Shown: positions 7,283 through 20,948, numbered from the stretch's first letter. The stretch is 64,000 nt of DNA from Marinomonas sargassi (GCF_025716875.1 NZ_JAOVZB010000008.1:1-64000), one strand, 5' to 3'. The notes: generated from the letters alone by a model not told the origin. A program made the numbers and translations.

Positions 7283-7983
7283 TGGCTAAGTTAACTAAGC
7301 GCGCTCGTTTGATCGCAGAAAAAGTAGAAGCTGAAAAGTTGTACTCAGTAGAAGAAGCTGTAGCGCTTCTTTCTGAACTTTCTACAGTTAAATTCACAGA
7401 ATCTCTTGATGTATCTGTAAACCTAGGTGTTGACCCTCGTAAGTCTGATCAGGCTGTTCGTGGTTCAACTGTATTGCCTCATGGTGCAGGTAAAGATGTT
7501 CGCGTTGCTGTATTTGCTCAGGGTGCAAACGCTGAAGCAGCTAAAGAAGCTGGCGCAGATGTTGTTGGTTTTGAAGATTTGGCTGAGCAAGTGAAAGGCG
7601 GCAACTTAGATTTTGACGTTGTTATCGCTTCTCCTGATGCAATGCGTATCGTTGGTCAACTAGGTCAAGTATTAGGTCCACGTGGTCTTATGCCTAACCC
7701 TAAAGTTGGTACAGTGACACCTGACGTAGCTACTGCTGTTAAGAACGCAAAAGCTGGTCAAGCTCGCTACCGTACAGATAAAAACGGTATCATCCACGCG
7801 GCAATTGGCTCTGTTGAGTTTGCTGCTGATGCTGTTAAAGGTAACCTTGAAGCGCTTTTGGCTGACTTACGTCGCGCTAAGCCTGCTTCTGCTAAAGGTA
7901 TCTACCTTAAGAAAGTGACTTTGTCCTCTACAATGGGACCTGGTCTACAAATTGATTTAGGTGCTCTTAGCTTAGCTAAGTAA
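7282..7983 (+). CDS. rplA: 50S ribosomal protein L1
   Basis: Forms the mobile L1 stalk at the E site and acts as translational repressor of the rplK-rplA pair. It has 233 residues (234 in E. coli) with conserved [15 protein letters not shown] in the second domain (about 132-146). The one-base overlap with rplK indicates translational coupling. A 227-base structured leader separates it from rplJ. Confidence 0.98.
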   Translation: MAKLTKRARLIAEKVEAEKLYSVEEAVALLSELSTVKFTESLDVSVNLGVDPRKSDQAVRGSTVLPHGAGKDVRVAVFAQGANAEAAKEAGADVVGFEDLAEQVKGGNLDFDVVIASPDAMRIVGQLGQVLGPRGLMPNPKVGTVTPDVATAVKNAKAGQARYRTDKNGIIHAAIGSVEFAADAVKGNLEALLADLRRAKPASAKGIYLKKVTLSSTMGPGLQIDLGALSLAK

Positions 7984-7999
7984 TCATCTAGATCAAACG

Positions 8000-8205
8000 C
8001 TTTGGGGTCTGCCGCTATTTGTTTAGCGAGCAGGCCGTCAAAGACCGTAGGAGCCTAAGGCTTAATTGAAGATCGAAAGATGTTTGTCCTGCGCAGATGG
8101 TGTGGCCCGATTCAGATAACTGGATCTAACTCACCAGCAAGTACTTCGAGTAATCGGAGAGTTGGTAAAAAATAGGGGAATATATTCCCTGCTAATCCAG
8201 GAGAA
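8000..8205 (+). promoter_or_regulatory. L10 leader (autoregulatory mRNA structure before rplJ)
   Basis: The 227-base rplA-rplJ gap is rich in structure. A long hairpin runs from 8000 to 8043 (ctttg/caaag, then ggtctgc/gcaggcc and cgcta/tagcg). Another small hairpin, agggga/tccct (8174-8190), sits just before the rplJ ribosome site (aggag). The segment accgtaggagcctaaggctt (8044-8063) lies in the centre. In gammaproteobacteria the L10(L12)4 complex binds this leader and represses rplJ-rplL. The assignment rests on position and structure; I have not matched it to a covariance model. Confidence 0.65.
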
Positions 8206-8210
8206 AACCA

Positions 8211-8711
8211 ATGGCATTAGGTCTAGAAGACAAAAAAGCCATTGTCGCCGAAGTTAGCGAAGCGGCTAAAACTGCGTTGTCTGCAGTCGTTGCTGATTCT
8301 CGCGGTGTTACCGTGGGCAGCATGACAGCACTTCGTAAAGAAGCTCGTGAAGCAGGTGTTTATGTACGTGTAGTACGTAATACATTGGCTCGTCGTGCCG
8401 TTGAAGGTACTGACTTCGCATGTCTAACTGAGAGCTTCGTTGGTCCTACGTTGATTGCTTTTTCTAATGAGCACCCAGGTGCTGCAGCTCGTCTGCTAAA
8501 AGAATTTGCAAAAACGAACAACGATTTTGAAGTTAAGGCGCTGGCATTCAACGGTGAGTTGATCCCAGCAGGCGACATTGATCGTTTGGCAACACTGCCT
8601 ACATACGACGAAGCTATTGCGAAACTGATGAGCGTTATTCAGGGTGCAACAAGCAAATTTGTTCGTACTCTTGCAGCAGTTCGCGACCAAAAAGAGCAAG
8701 AAGCGGCGTAA
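8211..8711 (+). CDS. rplJ: 50S ribosomal protein L10
   Basis: Base of the L7/L12 stalk: binds 23S rRNA with its N-terminal domain ([17 protein letters not shown] onward) and L7/L12 dimers with its C-terminal helix. With L7/L12 it represses its own operon. It has 166 residues (165 in E. coli). The start follows aggagaaaacc. The 82-base gap to rplL contains two small perfect hairpins (8710-8725 and 8752-8767). Confidence 0.98.
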   Translation: MALGLEDKKAIVAEVSEAAKTALSAVVADSRGVTVGSMTALRKEAREAGVYVRVVRNTLARRAVEGTDFACLTESFVGPTLIAFSNEHPGAAARLLKEFAKTNNDFEVKALAFNGELIPAGDIDRLATLPTYDEAIAKLMSVIQGATSKFVRTLAAVRDQKEQEAA

Positions 8712-8793
8712 TACGAATAATCGTATCGTTTCTTGATAAATATTTTGTTTTATTACCCTCGGGTAATTATAAAGAATGCTAGGAATCTGAGTC

Positions 8794-9165
8794 ATGGCTC
8801 TAACTAAAGAAGATATCATTAATGCAGTAGCAGAAATGTCTGTAATGGATGTTGTAGAGTTGATCTCTGCAATGGAAGAAAAATTCGGTGTATCTGCAGC
8901 AGCAGCTGTTGCAGCTGGTCCTGCAGCTGAAGCTGGTGCTTCTGCTGAAGAGCAAACTGAATTTGACGTTGTTCTTACTGCTGTAGGCGATAAGAAAGTT
9001 AACGTAATCAAAGCAGTACGTGCTGCAACTGGTCTAGGTCTTAAAGAAGCTAAAGCAATCGTTGACGGCGCTCCTGCGTCTGTTAAAGAAGGCGTTTCTA
9101 AAGAAGATGCAGAAGCACTTAAAGGCGAGCTTGAAGGAGCTGGTGCATCTGTCGAAATCAAGTAA
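8794..9165 (+). CDS. rplL: 50S ribosomal protein L7/L12
   Basis: Multi-copy stalk protein that recruits and activates translation GTPases. The 123 residues show the N-terminal dimerisation helices, an alanine-rich hinge (about 34-52) and the conserved C-terminal domain ([20 protein letters not shown], about 68-87). Codon use is strongly biased, as expected for a very highly expressed gene. Confidence 0.98.
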   Translation: MALTKEDIINAVAEMSVMDVVELISAMEEKFGVSAAAAVAAGPAAEAGASAEEQTEFDVVLTAVGDKKVNVIKAVRAATGLGLKEAKAIVDGAPASVKEGVSKEDAEALKGELEGAGASVEIK

Positions 9166-9204
9166 TGATACTTGTATTTCCAGATTTCGACCAATAGTCG
9201 AAAT

Positions 9205-9234
9205 GGCTGGTGACAATATGTCACCGGCCTTTTT
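9205..9234 (+). terminator. Attenuator-type terminator between rplL and rpoB
   Basis: An 11-bp stem ggctggtgaca/tgtcaccggcc (one G-T pair, three-base loop) is followed by five T. In E. coli a partial terminator at this place lowers rpoBC expression relative to the stalk genes. Further hairpins flank it: tttcgac/gtcgaaa (9184-9203), ttggaaga/tcttccaa (about 9272-9291) and aaggcct/aggcctt (9299-9318). One of these could be an RNase III site. Confidence 0.75.
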
Positions 9235-9349
9235 GGGTTTTTAAAACTCAAATAAACATACAGAATTTTTATTGGAAGAATTTTCTTCCAAAATTGGTAA
9301 GGCCTGATTTAGGCCTTTTGCGTCAATGTGCACAAGCTGGGGAATGCTG

Positions 9350-12300
9350 ATGGCTTACTCATATACTGAGAAAAAACGTATCCGTAAGGATTTCGGTAAA
9401 CTGCCGCCCGTTTTGGATGTGCCATACTTACTGGCAATTCAGCTTGAATCCTATCGCAACTTCCTGCAAGAAGGTAAATCTCTTGCGGAGCGTGGGGAAT
9501 TAGGCCTGCATGGGGCTTTTAAATCTGTCTTTCCGATGGTCAGCTTTTCTGGTAATGCAGCGTTAGAATACGTTGATTACCGTTTAGGCAAGCCTGTATT
9601 CGATGTGAAAGAGTGTCAGTTACGTGGTGTTACTTACGCGGCACCTTTGCGCGTCCGTGTACGACTTATCATTTATGATAAAGAGTCGTCGAATAAGGCA
9701 ATTAAAGACATTCGTGAGCAAGAAGTTTACATGGGTGAAATTCCACTCATGACAGACAATGGTACCTTTGTAATCAATGGTACTGAGCGAGTTATTGTTT
9801 CACAACTACACCGCTCACCTGGTGTGTTCTTTGACCACGATCGTGGTAAGACTCACTCTTCAGGTAAATTGTTGCATTCTGCTCGTGTAATTCCATACCG
9901 TGGTTCTTGGTTGGATTTTGAATTCGATCCAAAAGACTGCGTATTTGTTCGTATTGACCGTCGCCGTAAGTTGCCTGCAACTATCTTGTTACGCGCGCTT
10001 GGTTACAATACAGAAGAAATTCTAGAACGCTTCTTCGATACAACTGGCTTCTACATTAAAGATGGCGGCTTCGAGATGGATTTGGTTGCAAATCGTCTTC
10101 GTGGTGAAACGGCTCTATTTAATATTGCTGATGCAAACGGTGAGTTGATTGTTGAAGAAGGTCGTCGTATTACGGCTAAGCACATTCGCATCATGGATAA
10201 AGCGGGCTTGACTCGTCTTACTGTGCCGCTTGAGTACATGCTTGGTAAAGTAACGGCGAAAAACTTGGTTCACCCTTCAACAGGTGAGTTGATTGCAGAA
10301 GCAAATACAGAGTTATCTGCCGATCTTCTGGAAGCGCTAGTGTCTGCTGGTGTTGAAGAAATCGATGCGCTTTATACAAATGATTTAGATAATGGTCCTT
10401 TCATTTCTGACACGCTCCGTATTGACCCAACTAGTAATCAGTTGGAAGCGCTTGTTGAAATCTACCGCATGATGCGTCCTGGTGAGCCACCAACAAAAGA
10501 GTCTGCTGAAGGTTTATTCCAAAGCTTGTTCTTCTCAGAAGATCGTTATGATCTATCTGGTGTTGGTCGAATGAAATTCAACCGCCGCTTAGGTCGTGAT
10601 GAAGATACTGGTTCTGGTATCTTGGATAATGAAGACATCATTGCTGTATTGAAAACTTTGCTTGATATCCGTAATGGTAACGGCATGGTGGACGATATTG
10701 ACCATCTTGGTAACCGTCGTGTGCGTTCTGTTGGTGAAATGGCAGAAAACCAGTTCCGTGTTGGTTTAGTCCGTGTTGAACGTGCTGTTAAAGAGCGTTT
10801 ATCAATGGCTGAAGCAGATGGTCTGATGCCTCAAGATCTTCTTAATGCTAAGCCTGTAGCGGCGGCAATTAAAGAGTTCTTCGGTTCTAGTCAATTGTCT
10901 CAGTTCATGGACCAAAACAACCCGTTGTCAGAAGTAACGCATAAACGTCGTGTTTCTGCATTAGGGCCTGGTGGTTTGACTCGTGAACGTGCTGGCTTTG
11001 AGGTGCGTGACGTACATGCCACTCACTATGGTCGTGTTTGTCCTATCGAGACACCTGAAGGACCAAACATCGGTCTAATTAACTCTTTGTCAACATACGC
11101 TCGTACGAACAGCTATGGCTTCCTAGAGACGCCATACCGTAAGATCGTTGACGGCAAAATGACTGATGAGACTGTATACATCTCAGCAATTGATGAAGCT
11201 AAGTATGTTATTGCACAGGCTTCTGCGAATGTAGACAGTGAAGGTCGTTTGGTTGATGAGTTGGTTCAGGTTCGTCACATGCACGAAACGACTCTAATAC
11301 CAAAAGAAAAAGTTAACCTAATGGACGTTTCTCCTCGTCAGGTTGTTTCTGTAGCGGCATCTTTGATCCCGTTCCTAGAGCACGATGATGCGAACCGTGC
11401 ATTGATGGGATCGAACATGCAGCGTCAAGCTGTACCAACACTTAAGGCAGATAAGCCTGTTGTTGGTACGGGTATGGAGCGCAATGTTGCTAAAGACTCT
11501 GGTGTTTGTATTGTTGCTAACCGCGGCGGTGTGATTGAGTCGGTTGATGCGAGTCGTATTGTTGTACGTGTGAACTCGGAAGAAACAGTAGCAGGTGAAG
11601 CTGGTGTAGATATCTACAGCTTAACCAAATATGTTCGTTCTAACCAAAATACTTGTATTAATCAGCGTACGTTGGTTATGAAAGGTGAGAAGGTTGCGTC
11701 TGGCGACATCATGGCTGACGGTCCTTCTGTTGATATGGGTGATTTGGCACTAGGTCAAAACATGCGTATTGCTTTCATGCCTTGGAATGGTTTCAACTTC
11801 GAGGACTCGATCCTAGTATCTGAGCGCGTTGTTGAAGAAGATCGTTTTACATCGATCCATATCCAAGAGCTAACTTGTGTTGCTCGTGATACTAAGCTTG
11901 GGCCTGAAGAAATTACTTCTGATATCCCGAACGTAGGTGAAGGTGCACTTTCTAAGTTGGATCAGTCCGGTATCGTTTATATCGGTGCAGAGGTTGAACC
12001 TGGCGATATTCTAGTTGGTAAAGTGACACCTAAAGGTGAAACACAACTTACGCCAGAAGAGAAACTTTTGCGTGCCATCTTTGGTGAGAAAGCGTCTGAT
12101 GTAAAAGACACTTCTCAGCGCGTTAAAACAGGTACTCGCGGTACTGTTATTGACGTGCAAGTCTTCACTCGTGACGGTATCGAGAAAGACGAACGTGCTA
12201 AGTTGATTGAAAAATCTCAGCTTGACCAAGTTCGTAAAGACTTGAACGAAGAGTTCCGTATTGTTGAGAAAGCAACCTTCGAACGATTAGCTGAAGCCCT

Positions 12301-13450
12301 AGTGGGTCAGCAAGCGGAAGGCGGTCCTGGTTTAGCTCGCAATGCAGTCATCACAGAAGAGTTCCTAGCGAACCTTGATCACTCTGAGTGGTTCTCTATT
12401 CGTGTTGCCAATGAAGAAGTAACTGAGCAGCTAGAAAAAGCTCAGGTTGCTTTGATTGAGCGCCGTAAAGAGCTTGATGCGAAATTTGAAGACAAGAAAC
12501 GTAAGTTGCAAACAGGTGATGATTTAGCACCTGGTGTACTGAAGATTGTTAAAGTTTACGTTGCTATTAAACGTCGTATTCAGCCTGGTGATAAAATGGC
12601 CGGCCGTCACGGTAACAAGGGTGTTATCTCTAAGATCATGCCTGTTGAAGATATGCCGTACGACGAAAATGGTGACCCAGTTGATATCGTTTTGAACCCT
12701 CTTGGTGTTCCATCTCGAATGAACGTTGGTCAGGTTCTAGAGACTCACTTAGGTGCAGCTTCTAAAGGACTAGGTCGCAAGATTAATGAGATGTTGGCTG
12801 TTGAGCGTGAGAAAGCAGAAGCAATTGCTGAATTACGTGGTTTCCTAGGTGAAATCTACAACGGTTACGAAGGCGACTTGCAGTGTGCGCGTAAAGAAGA
12901 TTTAGACAGCTTCACAGACGAAGAAATTTTAACTTTGGCTCACAACCTTAAAGGTGGTGTACCAATGGCGTCTGGTGCCTTTGATGGTGCGAAAGAGTCT
13001 GAAATCAAGCGTATGCTACGTTTAGCTGGTATCAACGAAAGTGGTCAAGTTAAATTATTTAACGGTCGTACAGGTGATGCATTTGAGCGCCCTGTGACAG
13101 TTGGTTACATGTACATGCTGAAATTGAACCACTTGGTTGATGATAAGATGCATGCACGTTCTACTGGCTCTTACAGCTTGGTTACTCAGCAGCCGCTGGG
13201 TGGTAAAGCTCAGTTCGGTGGTCAGCGTTTCGGTGAGATGGAAGTATGGGCACTTGAAGCTTACGGTGCTGCTTACACTCTACAAGAAATGCTAACTGTT
13301 AAGTCCGATGACGTGAATGGTCGTACTAAGATGTATAAGAACATCGTAGACGGCGATCACAGAATGGAACCTGGTATGCCTGAGTCTTTCAACGTATTGG
13401 TGAAAGAGATTCGTTCTCTTGGTATCGATATTGAGTTGGAAAACGAATAA
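9350..13450 (+). CDS. rpoB: DNA-directed RNA polymerase subunit beta
   Basis: Second-largest subunit of RNA polymerase, forming one jaw and much of the active-site cleft. I place the start at ATG 9350 ([16 protein letters not shown]), with gggga seven bases upstream, matching known N-termini. Upstream in-frame ATGs at 9326 and 9344 are less likely. The rifampicin region reads [33 protein letters not shown] in shortened form: the residues equivalent to E. coli D516, H526 and S531 are all wild type. It has 1366 residues against 1342 in E. coli, the longer pseudomonad-like form. It is co-transcribed with rpoC, 65 bases downstream. Confidence 0.98.
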   Translation: MAYSYTEKKRIRKDFGKLPPVLDVPYLLAIQLESYRNFLQEGKSLAERGELGLHGAFKSVFPMVSFSGNAALEYVDYRLGKPVFDVKECQLRGVTYAAPLRVRVRLIIYDKESSNKAIKDIREQEVYMGEIPLMTDNGTFVINGTERVIVSQLHRSPGVFFDHDRGKTHSSGKLLHSARVIPYRGSWLDFEFDPKDCVFVRIDRRRKLPATILLRALGYNTEEILERFFDTTGFYIKDGGFEMDLVANRLRGETALFNIADANGELIVEEGRRITAKHIRIMDKAGLTRLTVPLEYMLGKVTAKNLVHPSTGELIAEANTELSADLLEALVSAGVEEIDALYTNDLDNGPFISDTLRIDPTSNQLEALVEIYRMMRPGEPPTKESAEGLFQSLFFSEDRYDLSGVGRMKFNRRLGRDEDTGSGILDNEDIIAVLKTLLDIRNGNGMVDDIDHLGNRRVRSVGEMAENQFRVGLVRVERAVKERLSMAEADGLMPQDLLNAKPVAAAIKEFFGSSQLSQFMDQNNPLSEVTHKRRVSALGPGGLTRERAGFEVRDVHATHYGRVCPIETPEGPNIGLINSLSTYARTNSYGFLETPYRKIVDGKMTDETVYISAIDEAKYVIAQASANVDSEGRLVDELVQVRHMHETTLIPKEKVNLMDVSPRQVVSVAASLIPFLEHDDANRALMGSNMQRQAVPTLKADKPVVGTGMERNVAKDSGVCIVANRGGVIESVDASRIVVRVNSEETVAGEAGVDIYSLTKYVRSNQNTCINQRTLVMKGEKVASGDIMADGPSVDMGDLALGQNMRIAFMPWNGFNFEDSILVSERVVEEDRFTSIHIQELTCVARDTKLGPEEITSDIPNVGEGALSKLDQSGIVYIGAEVEPGDILVGKVTPKGETQLTPEEKLLRAIFGEKASDVKDTSQRVKTGTRGTVIDVQVFTRDGIEKDERAKLIEKSQLDQVRKDLNEEFRIVEKATFERLAEALVGQQAEGGPGLARNAVITEEFLANLDHSEWFSIRVANEEVTEQLEKAQVALIERRKELDAKFEDKKRKLQTGDDLAPGVLKIVKVYVAIKRRIQPGDKMAGRHGNKGVISKIMPVEDMPYDENGDPVDIVLNPLGVPSRMNVGQVLETHLGAASKGLGRKINEMLAVEREKAEAIAELRGFLGEIYNGYEGDLQCARKEDLDSFTDEEILTLAHNLKGGVPMASGAFDGAKESEIKRMLRLAGINESGQVKLFNGRTGDAFERPVTVGYMYMLKLNHLVDDKMHARSTGSYSLVTQQPLGGKAQFGGQRFGEMEVWALEAYGAAYTLQEMLTVKSDDVNGRTKMYKNIVDGDHRMEPGMPESFNVLVKEIRSLGIDIELENE

Positions 13451-13515
13451 GCACGAATCACATTTGACCTGCTGGGGAGCAAAACTTCCCAGCCTTACGA
13501 GTGGGGCGAATATAC

Positions 13516-16500
13516 ATGAAAGACTTATTAGGTCTTCTAAAATCACAAGGACAATCTGACGAGTTTGATGCGATCCGCATTGGCTTGGCGTCACCAGATA
13601 TGATTCGTTCATGGTCTTACGGTGAAGTTAAGAAGCCAGAGACCATCAACTATCGTACGTTCAAACCTGAACGTGACGGTTTGTTCTGTGCCAAAATTTT
13701 TGGTCCTATCAAGGACTACGAATGTTTGTGTGGTAAATACAAGCGTTTGAAACACCGTGGTGTTATTTGTGAGAAGTGTGGTGTAGAAGTAGCTCTGTCT
13801 AAAGTGCGTCGTGAACGCATGGGCCACATTGAGCTTGCATCACCTGTTGCGCACATCTGGTTCTTAAAATCTCTACCATCTCGTGTAGGTCTTATCCTAG
13901 ATATGACTTTGCGTGATATTGAGCGAGTATTGTACTTCGAATCTTTCATCGTACTTGATCCTGGTATGACAACCCTTGAAAAAGGTCAGTTGTTAAACGA
14001 TGAGATGTACTTTGAAGCGCTAGAAGAGTTTGGTGACGAATTTGACGCTCGTATGGGTGCCGAAGCCGTTCAGCAGCTTTTACGCGACTTGAACATGCCG
14101 GAAGAAATCAACCGCATGCGCGAAGAGCTAAATAGCACAAACTCTGAAACGCGTATTAAGAAGCTTTCTAAGCGTCTTAAGTTGATCGAAGCGTTCAACC
14201 AGTCTGGTAACAACCCAGAGTGGATGGTATTGGATGTACTGCCTGTACTTCCACCAGATCTTCGTCCATTGGTGCCTCTTGAAGGTGGCCGTTTTGCGAC
14301 GTCTGATTTGAATGACTTATACCGCCGAGTTATTAACCGTAACAACCGTTTGAAGCGTCTTTTAGAGCTTTCAGCTCCAGATATCATTGTGCGTAACGAA
14401 AAACGTATGCTGCAAGAATCTGTTGATGCTTTGTTAGATAACGGTCGTCGCGGACGAGCTATTACTGGCTCGAACAAGCGTCCTTTGAAATCTTTGGCTG
14501 ATATGATCAAAGGTAAGCAAGGTCGTTTCCGTCAAAACTTGTTAGGTAAGCGTGTAGATTACTCTGGTCGTTCTGTAATCACAGTGGGTCCATCTCTACG
14601 CCTACATCAGTGTGGTCTACCTAAGAAAATGGCTCTTGAGTTATTCAAGCCATTCATTTTCTCTAAGCTTGAGCTTCGTGGTATCGCGACGACAATCAAA
14701 GCTGCTAAGAAAATGGTAGATCGTGAAACAGCGGAAGTTTGGGATATTCTTGATGAAGTTATCCGCGAACATCCAGTGATGTTGAACCGTGCGCCAACAC
14801 TTCACCGTCTAGGTATTCAAGCATTTGAACCTATGTTGATCGAAGGTAAAGCGATTCAGTTACACCCACTTGTGTGTGCGGCTTATAACGCCGATTTCGA
14901 TGGTGACCAAATGGCGGTTCACGTTCCGTTGACTCTAGAAGCGCAGCTTGAAGCTCGTGCCTTGATGATGTCTACGAACAACATCCTATCGCCTGCGAAC
15001 GGCGAGCCTATCATTGTTCCTTCTCAGGACGTTGTATTGGGCTTGTACTACATGACTCGTGAGAAAATCAATGCCAAAGGTGAAGGCATGGCGTTTTCTG
15101 ACATCAAAGAAGTACACCGTGCGTATGGTGCAAAACAAGTTGAACTTCACGCGAAAGTGAAAGTACGTGTTAACCAAGTTGATACTACTCTAGAAGGCGA
15201 AAAAGTACCTTCTACTTTCATCGTGGATACGACTGTTGGTCGTGCTTTGTTGTTTGATATTGTTCCTGATGGCCTTCCTTTCTCTGTGGTTAACCAAACC
15301 ATGAAGAAGAAAGCAATCTCGAACCTAATCAACGAGTGTTACCGTAAAGTTGGTTTGAAAGAAAGCTGTATTTTTGCTGACCAATTGATGTACACAGGTT
15401 TTGCTTATGCAACAGCCTCTGGTTCATCTGTTGGTGTTGATGACTTTGTTATCCCGCCAGAAAAAGCAGACATCATTGCGGAAGCGGAAGCAGAAGTAAA
15501 AGAGATCGAATACCAATACGCAGATGGTCTTGTTACACAAGGCGAGAAGTACAACAAGGTAATCGATTTATGGTCTCGTACTAACGAAACTGTTACTGAA
15601 GCGATGATGAAAAACTTGGCAAAAGAGACAACGATCAATAAAGAGGGTGAAGAGGTTGAACAACAATCTTTCAACTCTGTTTACATGATGGCTGACTCTG
15701 GTGCCCGTGGTAGTGTTGCCCAAATGCGTCAGCTAGGTGGTATGCGTGGTCTGATGGCTAAGCCAGATGGCTCTATCATCGAAACGCCGATCACTGCGAA
15801 CTTCCGTGAAGGTCTATCAGTACTTCAGTACTTTACCTCTACTCACGGTGCTCGTAAGGGTCTAGCCGATACGGCATTGAAAACAGCAAACTCTGGTTAC
15901 TTGACTCGTCGTCTTGTAGATGTCGCACAAGATTTGGTTGTTACTGAAATCGATTGTGGCGCAACAAACGGTATTAAAGTGAACGCAATGATTGAGGGTG
16001 GCGACGTTGTTGTACCTCTTGGTCAGCGTGTACTAGGTCGTGTTGTTGCTCAAGACGTTATCGATGCGAAAGGTGATCTAGTTCTTCCTGCAGGCACTTT
16101 GATTGACGAGCAAGACGTTCGTACGATCGAGTCTGCTGGTGTTGATGAAATGATGATTCGCTCAGTAATTACTTGTGATACTCGTCACGGTGTTTGTGCT
16201 AAGTGTTACGGTCGTGATTTGGCTCGTGGTCATCAAGTTAACATCGGTGAAGCAATTGGTGTTGTTGCCGCTCAATCTATCGGTGAGCCTGGTACACAGT
16301 TAACCATGCGTACGTTCCACATCGGTGGTGCTGCATCGCGTGCATCTGCTGTAGATAGTGTTCAAGTTAAGAGCGCTGGTACGGTTCGCTTCCATAAGAT
16401 GAAGAGTATCGAACGTGATACTGGTCAACTTGTTGTTGCTTCTCGTTCTTCTGAATTGGCTATTGCTGATGAAGCGGGTCGTGAGAAAGAGCGTTACAAG

Positions 16501-17718
16501 CTACCTTATGGTGCGGTGTTAAGTGTACGTGAAGGCGATGTTGTTACTGCTGGTCAAGTAGTGGCTAACTGGGATCCACATACACACCCAATCGTATCGG
16601 AAATGCAAGGTCGTCTAGAATTCAGCGGTATGGAAGAGGGCGTTACAATCCGTCGTCAGTCCGATGAAATGACAGGCCTAACAACTATCGAAGTATTGGA
16701 AGTGAAAGATCGTCCTACTGCAGGTAAAGATCTTCGTCCAATGATTGCGGTAGTGGATGCTGAAGGTAATCCAGTTCTTATTCCTGGTACTGACTCTCCT
16801 GTACAGTACATGCTTCCAGAAAAAGCTTTGTTGAGCTTGGATCATGGTGCAGAAGTGAAATCGGGTGAAGTACTAGCTCGTATTCCTCAAGAGTCACAAG
16901 GTAACAAAGATATTACCGGTGGTCTTCCTCGAGTGGCAGACCTATTTGAAGCTCGTCGCCCTAAAGATCCTGCTGTTATGGCAGAGACTAGTGGTGTGGT
17001 TAGCTTCGGTAAAGAAACAAAAGGCAAGATTCGTCTTGTGATTACTCCGCAAGACGGTAGTGATCCAGTAGAGACGTTGATTCCAAAATGGCGTCAAATC
17101 AATATCTTTGACGGTGAAGAAGTGGCTAAAGGCGAAATCGTTTCCGATGGTCCTTTGAGCTCACACGATATCTTGCGTCTTAAAGGTGTAGAGGCTTTAG
17201 CTGACTACATTAGTAATGAAGTGCAAGAAGTTTACCGTCTTCAGGGTGTTGTAATTAACGACAAACATATTGAAGTGATCGTTCGTCAGATGTTGCGTAA
17301 GGTAGATATACGTGAGTCTGGTGATACTGATCTAATTCAAGGTGATCAGGTTGAGTTAAATCAACTATTGGATGCAAACGAGAAGGCGGAAGCGGAAGGT
17401 AAATTTACTGCTAAGTTCGAACGTGTGCTTCTAGGTATCACTAAAGCTTCTTTGGCTACTGAGTCCTTTATATCAGCAGCGTCTTTCCAAGAGACAACTC
17501 GAGTTCTTACGGAAGGTGCGGTAACTGGTAAGAAAGATCACTTACGTGGCTTGAAAGAAAACGTTGTAGTAGGTCGCTTGATACCAGCAGGTACAGGTTT
17601 GGCTTACCACAATGAGCGCAAGAATAAGAAAGATCTTGCGCAAGCAGCGAAGGACGGAGTTCCGACAGTTAGCGCATCTGATGTGGAAGAAGCATTGAGT
17701 GCGGCACTAAAAGACTAG
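13516..17718 (+). CDS. rpoC: DNA-directed RNA polymerase subunit beta'
   Basis: Largest RNA polymerase subunit, carrying the catalytic magnesium site [12 protein letters not shown], the N-terminal zinc site ([20 protein letters not shown], about 70-89) and a second zinc site ([16 protein letters not shown]). ATG 13516 ([11 protein letters not shown]) matches family N-termini and has ggggcg upstream; GTG 13501 is in frame but lies before the ribosome site. It has 1400 residues (1407 in E. coli). Confidence 0.98.
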   Translation: MKDLLGLLKSQGQSDEFDAIRIGLASPDMIRSWSYGEVKKPETINYRTFKPERDGLFCAKIFGPIKDYECLCGKYKRLKHRGVICEKCGVEVALSKVRRERMGHIELASPVAHIWFLKSLPSRVGLILDMTLRDIERVLYFESFIVLDPGMTTLEKGQLLNDEMYFEALEEFGDEFDARMGAEAVQQLLRDLNMPEEINRMREELNSTNSETRIKKLSKRLKLIEAFNQSGNNPEWMVLDVLPVLPPDLRPLVPLEGGRFATSDLNDLYRRVINRNNRLKRLLELSAPDIIVRNEKRMLQESVDALLDNGRRGRAITGSNKRPLKSLADMIKGKQGRFRQNLLGKRVDYSGRSVITVGPSLRLHQCGLPKKMALELFKPFIFSKLELRGIATTIKAAKKMVDRETAEVWDILDEVIREHPVMLNRAPTLHRLGIQAFEPMLIEGKAIQLHPLVCAAYNADFDGDQMAVHVPLTLEAQLEARALMMSTNNILSPANGEPIIVPSQDVVLGLYYMTREKINAKGEGMAFSDIKEVHRAYGAKQVELHAKVKVRVNQVDTTLEGEKVPSTFIVDTTVGRALLFDIVPDGLPFSVVNQTMKKKAISNLINECYRKVGLKESCIFADQLMYTGFAYATASGSSVGVDDFVIPPEKADIIAEAEAEVKEIEYQYADGLVTQGEKYNKVIDLWSRTNETVTEAMMKNLAKETTINKEGEEVEQQSFNSVYMMADSGARGSVAQMRQLGGMRGLMAKPDGSIIETPITANFREGLSVLQYFTSTHGARKGLADTALKTANSGYLTRRLVDVAQDLVVTEIDCGATNGIKVNAMIEGGDVVVPLGQRVLGRVVAQDVIDAKGDLVLPAGTLIDEQDVRTIESAGVDEMMIRSVITCDTRHGVCAKCYGRDLARGHQVNIGEAIGVVAAQSIGEPGTQLTMRTFHIGGAASRASAVDSVQVKSAGTVRFHKMKSIERDTGQLVVASRSSELAIADEAGREKERYKLPYGAVLSVREGDVVTAGQVVANWDPHTHPIVSEMQGRLEFSGMEEGVTIRRQSDEMTGLTTIEVLEVKDRPTAGKDLRPMIAVVDAEGNPVLIPGTDSPVQYMLPEKALLSLDHGAEVKSGEVLARIPQESQGNKDITGGLPRVADLFEARRPKDPAVMAETSGVVSFGKETKGKIRLVITPQDGSDPVETLIPKWRQINIFDGEEVAKGEIVSDGPLSSHDILRLKGVEALADYISNEVQEVYRLQGVVINDKHIEVIVRQMLRKVDIRESGDTDLIQGDQVELNQLLDANEKAEAEGKFTAKFERVLLGITKASLATESFISAASFQETTRVLTEGAVTGKKDHLRGLKENVVVGRLIPAGTGLAYHNERKNKKDLAQAAKDGVPTVSASDVEEALSAALKD

Positions 17719-17737
17719 TTTTTGCTGTTAAATCGTT

Positions 17738-18226
<489 letters not shown>

Positions 18227-18324
18227 GCTGATGCTGCTTAAGAAGTCGTTTATACATAATTTTGTAATACAGTAAGGCCGAGCAGTTTTATATTGTCTCG
18301 GACGAACCTGAAGAGGGTATAGAT

Positions 18325-18798
18325 ATGCCAAGAAGACGCGTCGTCGCCAAGCGTGAAGTACTTCCGGATCCTAAACACGGAAGCCAAACGCTTGCTAAGT
18401 TCATTAACCACGTAATGGTTAGTGGTAAGAAATCTGTTGCAGAAGCAATCGTTTATGATGCTCTAGAAACAGTAGCTCAACGTGCGAAAACTGATGCTCC
18501 TATGGGCGTTTTCGAGAAAGCACTTGAGTCTATCCAGCCTATGGTAGAAGTTAAAAGCCGCCGTGTAGGTGGTGCAACTTACCAAGTTCCTGTTGAAGTT
18601 CGTCCAGCTCGTCGTGCAGCTCTAGCTATGCGTTGGTTGGTTGATTTCTCTCGTAAGCGTGGTGAAAAATCCATGGCTTTGCGTTTAGCGGGCGAAATCT
18701 TGGATGCTGCTGAAAACAAAGGTGCTGCGGTTAAGAAGCGTGAAGACGTTCACCGTATGGCTGAAGCCAACAAAGCATTCTCTCACTTCCGTTTCTAA
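18325..18798 (+). CDS. rpsG: 30S ribosomal protein S7
   Basis: Primary assembly protein of the 30S head, contacting 16S rRNA 3' domain and E-site tRNA. In E. coli it is also the translational repressor of the str operon through the rpsL-rpsG intercistronic region; here that gap is 98 bases. It has 157 residues with N terminus [20 protein letters not shown]. Confidence 0.98.
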   Translation: MPRRRVVAKREVLPDPKHGSQTLAKFINHVMVSGKKSVAEAIVYDALETVAQRAKTDAPMGVFEKALESIQPMVEVKSRRVGGATYQVPVEVRPARRAALAMRWLVDFSRKRGEKSMALRLAGEILDAAENKGAAVKKREDVHRMAEANKAFSHFRF

Positions 18799-18819
18799 TG
18801 TATCAAGGAAGCTAACGCA

Positions 18820-20913
18820 GTGGCACGTAGAACACCTATCGACCGCTACCGAAATATCGGTATTTGTGCGCATGTTGATGCAGGTAAAACAACGACAACT
18901 GAACGCGTTCTTTTCTATACAGGTCTGTCCCATAAAATTGGTGAGGTGCACGATGGTGCAGCTACCATGGATTGGATGGAGCAAGAGCAAGAGCGCGGTA
19001 TAACTATTACTTCAGCGGCAACAACTTGCTTCTGGAGTGGTATGGATAAGCAGTTTGATCAGCACCGTATCAATATTATTGATACGCCTGGACACGTAGA
19101 CTTTACCATTGAGGTAGAGCGTTCTTTACGTGTTTTGGATGGTGCCGTTGTTGTGCTATGTGGTTCTTCCGGAGTGCAGCCGCAAACTGAGACTGTTTGG
19201 CGTCAAGCTAACAAATATGAAGTTCCTCGTATGGTATTCGTCAATAAGATGGACCGTACGGGAGCCGATTATTTTTCTGTTGTTGAGCAGCTTCAAACAC
19301 GTCTTGGGGCAAACGCTGTTCCTATTCAAATCAATATCGGCACCGAAGAAGATTTCAAAGGTGTTGTAGATTTGGTTTTGATGAAAGCCATTATGTGGAA
19401 TGAAGAAGATCAGGGTATGACTTTCTCTTTGGAAGATATACCAGCTGATTTACTTGATGAAGCAGAGGCATGGCGTGAGCAGCTTATAGAGTCTGCGGCA
19501 GAAGCGAATGATGAGTTGATGGATAAATACCTTGAAGAAGGTGATTTATCTGTCGAAGACATCAAGATCGGCTTGAGAGCAAGAACATTGGCCAATGAAG
19601 TTGTATTGGTCACATGTGGTTCCGCCTTTAAAAATAAAGGTGTGCAGGCCGTTCTAGATGCTGTTATTGAATATTTACCTTCTCCGCTTGAAGTTAAGGC
19701 GATAGAAGGCACGCTTGAAGATGGTGAAACTGTTGTTACTCGTGAAGCTGATGATGAGGCGCCGTTCTCTGCACTGGCTTTTAAAATAGCGACAGACCCA
19801 TTTGTAGGGACGCTAACATTTATTCGAGTTTATTCTGGTGCTTTGAAAACTGGCGATGCGGTTTACAATTCTGTTAAGCAGAAGAAAGAGCGTGTTGGTC
19901 GTATGGTTCAAATGCATGCGAATAATCGTGAAGAGATAAAAGAAGTATTGGCAGGCGATATTGCTGCAACCGTAGGTATGAAGTTTGTTACTACGGGCGA
20001 TACGCTTTGCGATATGAAAGATGTTGTTGTTCTGGAGCGTATGGAGTTTCCTGAACCTGTTATCTCTGTGGCTGTTGAGCCTAAGTCTCAAGCAGACCAG
20101 GAAAAGATGTCTGTTGCTCTGGGTAAATTAGCGCAAGAAGATCCATCTTTCCGTGTAGAAACACATGAGGAGACAGGTCAAACTATCATTTCCGGTATGG
20201 GTGAATTGCACCTGGATATTCTTGTCGATCGTATGAGTCGCGAGTTTAAGGTGGAGGCGAACATTGGTAAGCCTCAGGTTTCATACCGTGAAAAAATCCG
20301 CAAAGAAGTGGTGGTTAATCACAAATTTGTGCGTCAATCCGGTGGTCGTGGTCAATATGGTCACGTCGTGATGAAGTTGATTCCAACTGAGCAAGATGGT
20401 CTTGAGTTTGTCAACGAGATTGTTGGTGGTGTTATTCCTAAGGAATACATCCCCGCAATTGAGAAGGGTGTTTCGGAGCAAATGAAGAATGGTGTAATCG
20501 CTGGATATCCTTTATTGGGTATGAAGGTTGTATTATTCGATGGTTCATTCCATGATGTTGACTCTAACGAAATGGCCTTTAAAATTGCAGCTTCTCAAGG
20601 GTTAAGAAAAGGAGCGGTTGATGCTGATCCTTGTGTTCTTGAGCCTGTGATGAAAGTGGAAGTTGTTACTCCTGAAGATTACATGGGTGACGTGATGGGA
20701 GACCTGAATCGTCGTCGTGGTATTGTTCAGGGGATGGACGATTCCCCGTCAGGAAAAATTATTCGAGCGGAAGTTCCTCTAGGGGAAATGTTCGGATATG
20801 CGACTGACGTACGTAGCTTGTCGCAAGGGCGTGCAAGTTATGCAATGGAGTTTGAGAAATACGCTGAAGCACCAGCTAGTGTGGCAGACGCGCTCATCAA
20901 AAATGAAGATTAA
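18820..20913 (+). CDS. fusA: Elongation factor G
   Basis: GTPase that drives ribosomal translocation and, with RRF, recycling. G motifs: [19 protein letters not shown] (G1, about 17-35), DTPGHVDFT (G3) and NKMDRTGAD (G4). Domain IV motif [13 protein letters not shown] is present. It starts with GTG 18820 after aagga. The 697 residues fit the canonical EF-G type (about 700). It sits between rpsG (21 bases) and tuf (35 bases). Confidence 0.97.
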   Translation: MARRTPIDRYRNIGICAHVDAGKTTTTERVLFYTGLSHKIGEVHDGAATMDWMEQEQERGITITSAATTCFWSGMDKQFDQHRINIIDTPGHVDFTIEVERSLRVLDGAVVVLCGSSGVQPQTETVWRQANKYEVPRMVFVNKMDRTGADYFSVVEQLQTRLGANAVPIQINIGTEEDFKGVVDLVLMKAIMWNEEDQGMTFSLEDIPADLLDEAEAWREQLIESAAEANDELMDKYLEEGDLSVEDIKIGLRARTLANEVVLVTCGSAFKNKGVQAVLDAVIEYLPSPLEVKAIEGTLEDGETVVTREADDEAPFSALAFKIATDPFVGTLTFIRVYSGALKTGDAVYNSVKQKKERVGRMVQMHANNREEIKEVLAGDIAATVGMKFVTTGDTLCDMKDVVVLERMEFPEPVISVAVEPKSQADQEKMSVALGKLAQEDPSFRVETHEETGQTIISGMGELHLDILVDRMSREFKVEANIGKPQVSYREKIRKEVVVNHKFVRQSGGRGQYGHVVMKLIPTEQDGLEFVNEIVGGVIPKEYIPAIEKGVSEQMKNGVIAGYPLLGMKVVLFDGSFHDVDSNEMAFKIAASQGLRKGAVDADPCVLEPVMKVEVVTPEDYMGDVMGDLNRRRGIVQGMDDSPSGKIIRAEVPLGEMFGYATDVRSLSQGRASYAMEFEKYAEAPASVADALIKNED

Positions 20914-20948
20914 TCATCATACTTACTATTATTTAAGGTGTATGTATC

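Noticed and set aside
8496..9251. A 251-residue minus-strand ORF opposite rplJ and rplL
   Set aside because: Low-complexity Ala/Ser translation of the antisense of two certain ribosomal genes; no ribosome site and no known family.
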